Source: Hydractinia symbiolongicarpus (Eukaryota; Cnidaria; Hydrozoa; Anthoathecata; Hydractiniidae). Taken from it: a DNA stretch of 64,000 bases. Below are positions 62,101 through 64,000 of the stretch, in pieces (the first letter of the stretch is position 1; each line of letters starts with the position of its first letter). The stretch is from the NCBI RefSeq assembly GCF_029227915.1, contig NC_079875.1:41561201-41625200 (forward strand). The letters run 5' to 3'. The notes below the pieces were generated by a model. That model had not been told where the DNA came from. It worked only from the letters and a program-made list of their open reading frames with translations, and did not search any database. Both the position numbers and the translations under genes were made by a program.

Positions 62101-64000
62101 TTCTGAAAACTACAAGTCTCATACGTTTTAGTGGTGAAAAAATAATTTTAAAAATCGTTCGGGAAATGAGTTTACTCCCTGGGTACTTTCTTTGTATACT
62201 TTTGACTATACGGGCCGAGTCCGGGATTTACAGGAAATCGCGGGTTTTCGTTTGCCGGCGATTAAAACTCTTTCATTAAGCGCCTCATTAAAAATGAAAC
62301 ATTTTTAAAAACTACAAGTCTCATTCGTTCTAGTGGTGCAGAAATAATTTGAAAAATCGTTCGGGAAATCAGTGTACTCCCTGGGTACTTTTTTTAGATA
62401 CTTTTGACAATACGGGCCAAGCCCGGGATTTACGGGCAATCGTGGGTTTTCGTTTACCGGCGATTAAAACTATTTCATTAAGCGTCTCATTAAAAATGAC
62501 AACATTTTTGAAAACTACAAGTCTCATGCGTTTTAGTGGTGAAAAGATAATTTAAAAAATCGTTTTGGAAATGAGTTTACTCCCTGGGTACTTTCTTTGT
62601 ATACATTCGACTATACGGGCCAAGCCCGGGATTCACGGGAAATCGCGGGTTTTCGTTAGCCGGCGATTAAACCACATTCATTAAGCGTCTCATCAAAAAT
62701 GAAAACATTTCTGAAAACTACAAGTCTCATACGTTTTAGTGGTGAAAAAATAATTTTAAAAATCGTTCGGGAAATGAGTTTACTCCCTGGGTACTTTCTT
62801 TGTATACTTTTGACTATACGGGCCGAGTCCGGGATTTACAGGAATTAGCGGGTTTTCGTTTGCCGGCGATTAAAACTCTTTCATTAAGCGTCTCATTAAA
62901 AATGAAACATTTTTAAAAACTACAAGTCTCATGCGTTTTAGTGGTGAAAAGATAATTTAAAAAATCGTTTTGGAAATGAGTTTACTCCCTGGGTACTTTC
63001 TTTGTATACATTCGACTATACGGGCCAAGCGTTTTCGTTAGCCGGCGATTAAACTACATCCATTAAGCGTCTCATCAAAAATGAAAACATTTCTGAAAAC
63101 TACAAGTCTCATACGTTTTAGTGGTGAAAAAATAATTTTGAAAATCGTTCGGGAAATGAGTTTACTCCCTGAGTACTTTCTTTGTATACTTTTGACTATA
63201 CGGTCCGAGTCCGGCATTTACAGGAAATCGCGGGTTTTCGTTTGCCGGCGATTAAAACTCTTTCATTAAGCGTCTCATTAAAAATGAAACACTTTTGAAA
63301 ACTACAAGTCTCATTCGTTCTAGTGGTGCAGAAATAATTTGAAAAATCGTTCGGGAAATCAGTTTACTCCCTGGGTACTTTCTTTAGATACATTCAACTA
63401 TACGGGCCAAGCCCGGGATTTACGGGAAATCGCGGGTTTTCGTTTGCCGGCAATTAAACTTCTTTTATTCAGCGTCTCATCAAAAATGAAAACACTTTTG
63501 AAAACTACAAGTCTCATGCGTTTTAGTGGTGACAAAATAATTTAAAAAATCGTTTGGGAAATGAGTTTACTCCCTGGGTACTTTCTTTGTATACTTTTGA
63601 CAATACGGGTCAAGCCCGGGATTTACGGGAAATCGTGGGTTTTCGTTTGCCGGCGATTAAACTTCTTTTATTCAGCGTCTCATCAAAAATGAAAACATTT
63701 TTGTAAACTACAAGTCTCATGCGTTATAGTGGTGAAAAAATAATTCAAAAAATCGTTCGGGAAATGAGTTTACTTCCTGGGTACTTTCTTTGTATACATT
63801 CGACTATACGAGCCAAGGCCGGGATATACGGGAAATCGCGGGTTTTCTTTTGTCGGCGATTAAACCTCTTTCATTAAGCGTCTCAGTAAAAATGAAAACA
63901 TTTTTGAAAACTACAAGTCTCATTCGTTCTAGTGGTGCAGAAAATAATTCAAAAAATCGTTCGGGAAATGAGTTTACTCACAGGGTACTTTCTTTGTATA
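59151..64000 (+). repeat. Zone E block, copy 2 (cut by window end)
   Basis: Compared with copy 1 it has one extra unit (203 bp, around 60147-60342) and one fewer 1218-bp six-unit block. Elsewhere the two copies are nearly identical. Single-base differences include GGTTAAAAAATAA (50820) against GGTGAAAAAATAA (62133), and GGAACTGAG (51660) against GGAAATGAG (62973). The copy continues past the window. Confidence 0.9.
62970..63153 (+). repeat. Shortened unit with the same 23-bp deletion (copy c)
   Basis: Junction at 63030/63031, exactly 11,313 bp from copy a, as predicted by the large block duplication. It shares AACTACATCCATTAAGCG with copy a, where copy b reads ACTACATTCATTAAGCG. Confidence 0.9.

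Larger units (their letters stand above)
1..64000 (+). repeat. Satellite DNA array, ~203-bp unit, head-to-tail
   Basis: Landmark strings such as GTACTTTCTTTGTATAC, GCCGGCGATTAAA and AAAACTACAAGTCT recur about every 203 bp from the first base to the last, always on the same strand. I saw no interruption by other sequence. Units differ by scattered substitutions and 1-bp indels, and whole blocks of units recur almost unchanged. That is the pattern of a satellite homogenised by unequal exchange. The array runs off both ends of the window, so its full size is unknown. The family is not one I recognise. A centromeric or pericentromeric location is an inference from length and purity only. Confidence 0.98.

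Noticed and set aside
1-64000. rDNA intergenic spacer subrepeats
   Set aside because: Such subrepeat blocks are usually a few kilobases next to rRNA genes. There is no rRNA sequence anywhere in 64 kb.

Overview
The whole 64 kb window is one uninterrupted, head-to-tail satellite DNA array. The repeat unit is about 203 bp, all units lie in the same orientation, and there are roughly 315 of them (64000/203). I found no unique sequence, transposon insertion, rRNA or tRNA gene, CRISPR array or convincing protein-coding gene. The short open frames on both strands (up to about 121 codons) come from a repeat that is poor in stop codons. Because 203 leaves a remainder of 2 when divided by 3, each unit is read in a different frame from its neighbour. 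A long, homogenised, hierarchically organised satellite of this kind points to the centromeric, pericentromeric or other heterochromatic part of a eukaryotic chromosome. I do not recognise the family and cannot name the species. A hand-built consensus is about 38% GC and carries about 13 CpG (about 7 expected), which does not look like a heavily methylated, CpG-depleted genome.

Each unit is two-part. A GC-richer half (about 55% GC over its central 60 bp) holds a small CGGGC/GCCCG hairpin and four GGG runs on the + strand. An AT-rich half (about 26% GC) holds a 9-bp inverted repeat, TCAAAAATG/CATTTTTGA, around a 4-bp spacer. One subfamily turns the hairpin into an exact match to the Pol III B-box consensus, GGTTCGAGTCC; nine copies lie between 8.7 and 32.4 kb.

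Layout. Zone A (1-5.9 kb) is a mixture of subfamilies with an 8-unit (1622 bp) duplication. Zone B (5.9-18.3 kb) is four successive copies of a roughly 3-kb higher-order repeat of 15, 17, 14 and about 15 units; the differences are whole-unit gains and losses and leave visible hybrid units. Zone C (18.3-33.7 kb) has nested 5-unit (1015 bp) and 10-unit (2030 bp) tandems, local amplification of single units, and a 2.5-kb stretch repeated 10,154 bp away. At about 34 kb the variant content changes sharply. Zone D (33.7-46.8 kb) is built from 3- and 4-unit repeats with new diagnostic variants. Zone E (46.8-64 kb) has 1216- and 1218-bp six-unit tandems and a large block (46.8-52.7 kb) that reappears at 59.2-64.0 kb with whole-unit indels. 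A 23-bp deletion shared by three units marks the copying history there.

No genes work together here. What the sequence records is unequal exchange and segmental amplification at several scales, plus possible structural or Pol III-type signals inside the unit. Coordinates of higher-order units are hand-aligned and good to a few tens of bases.
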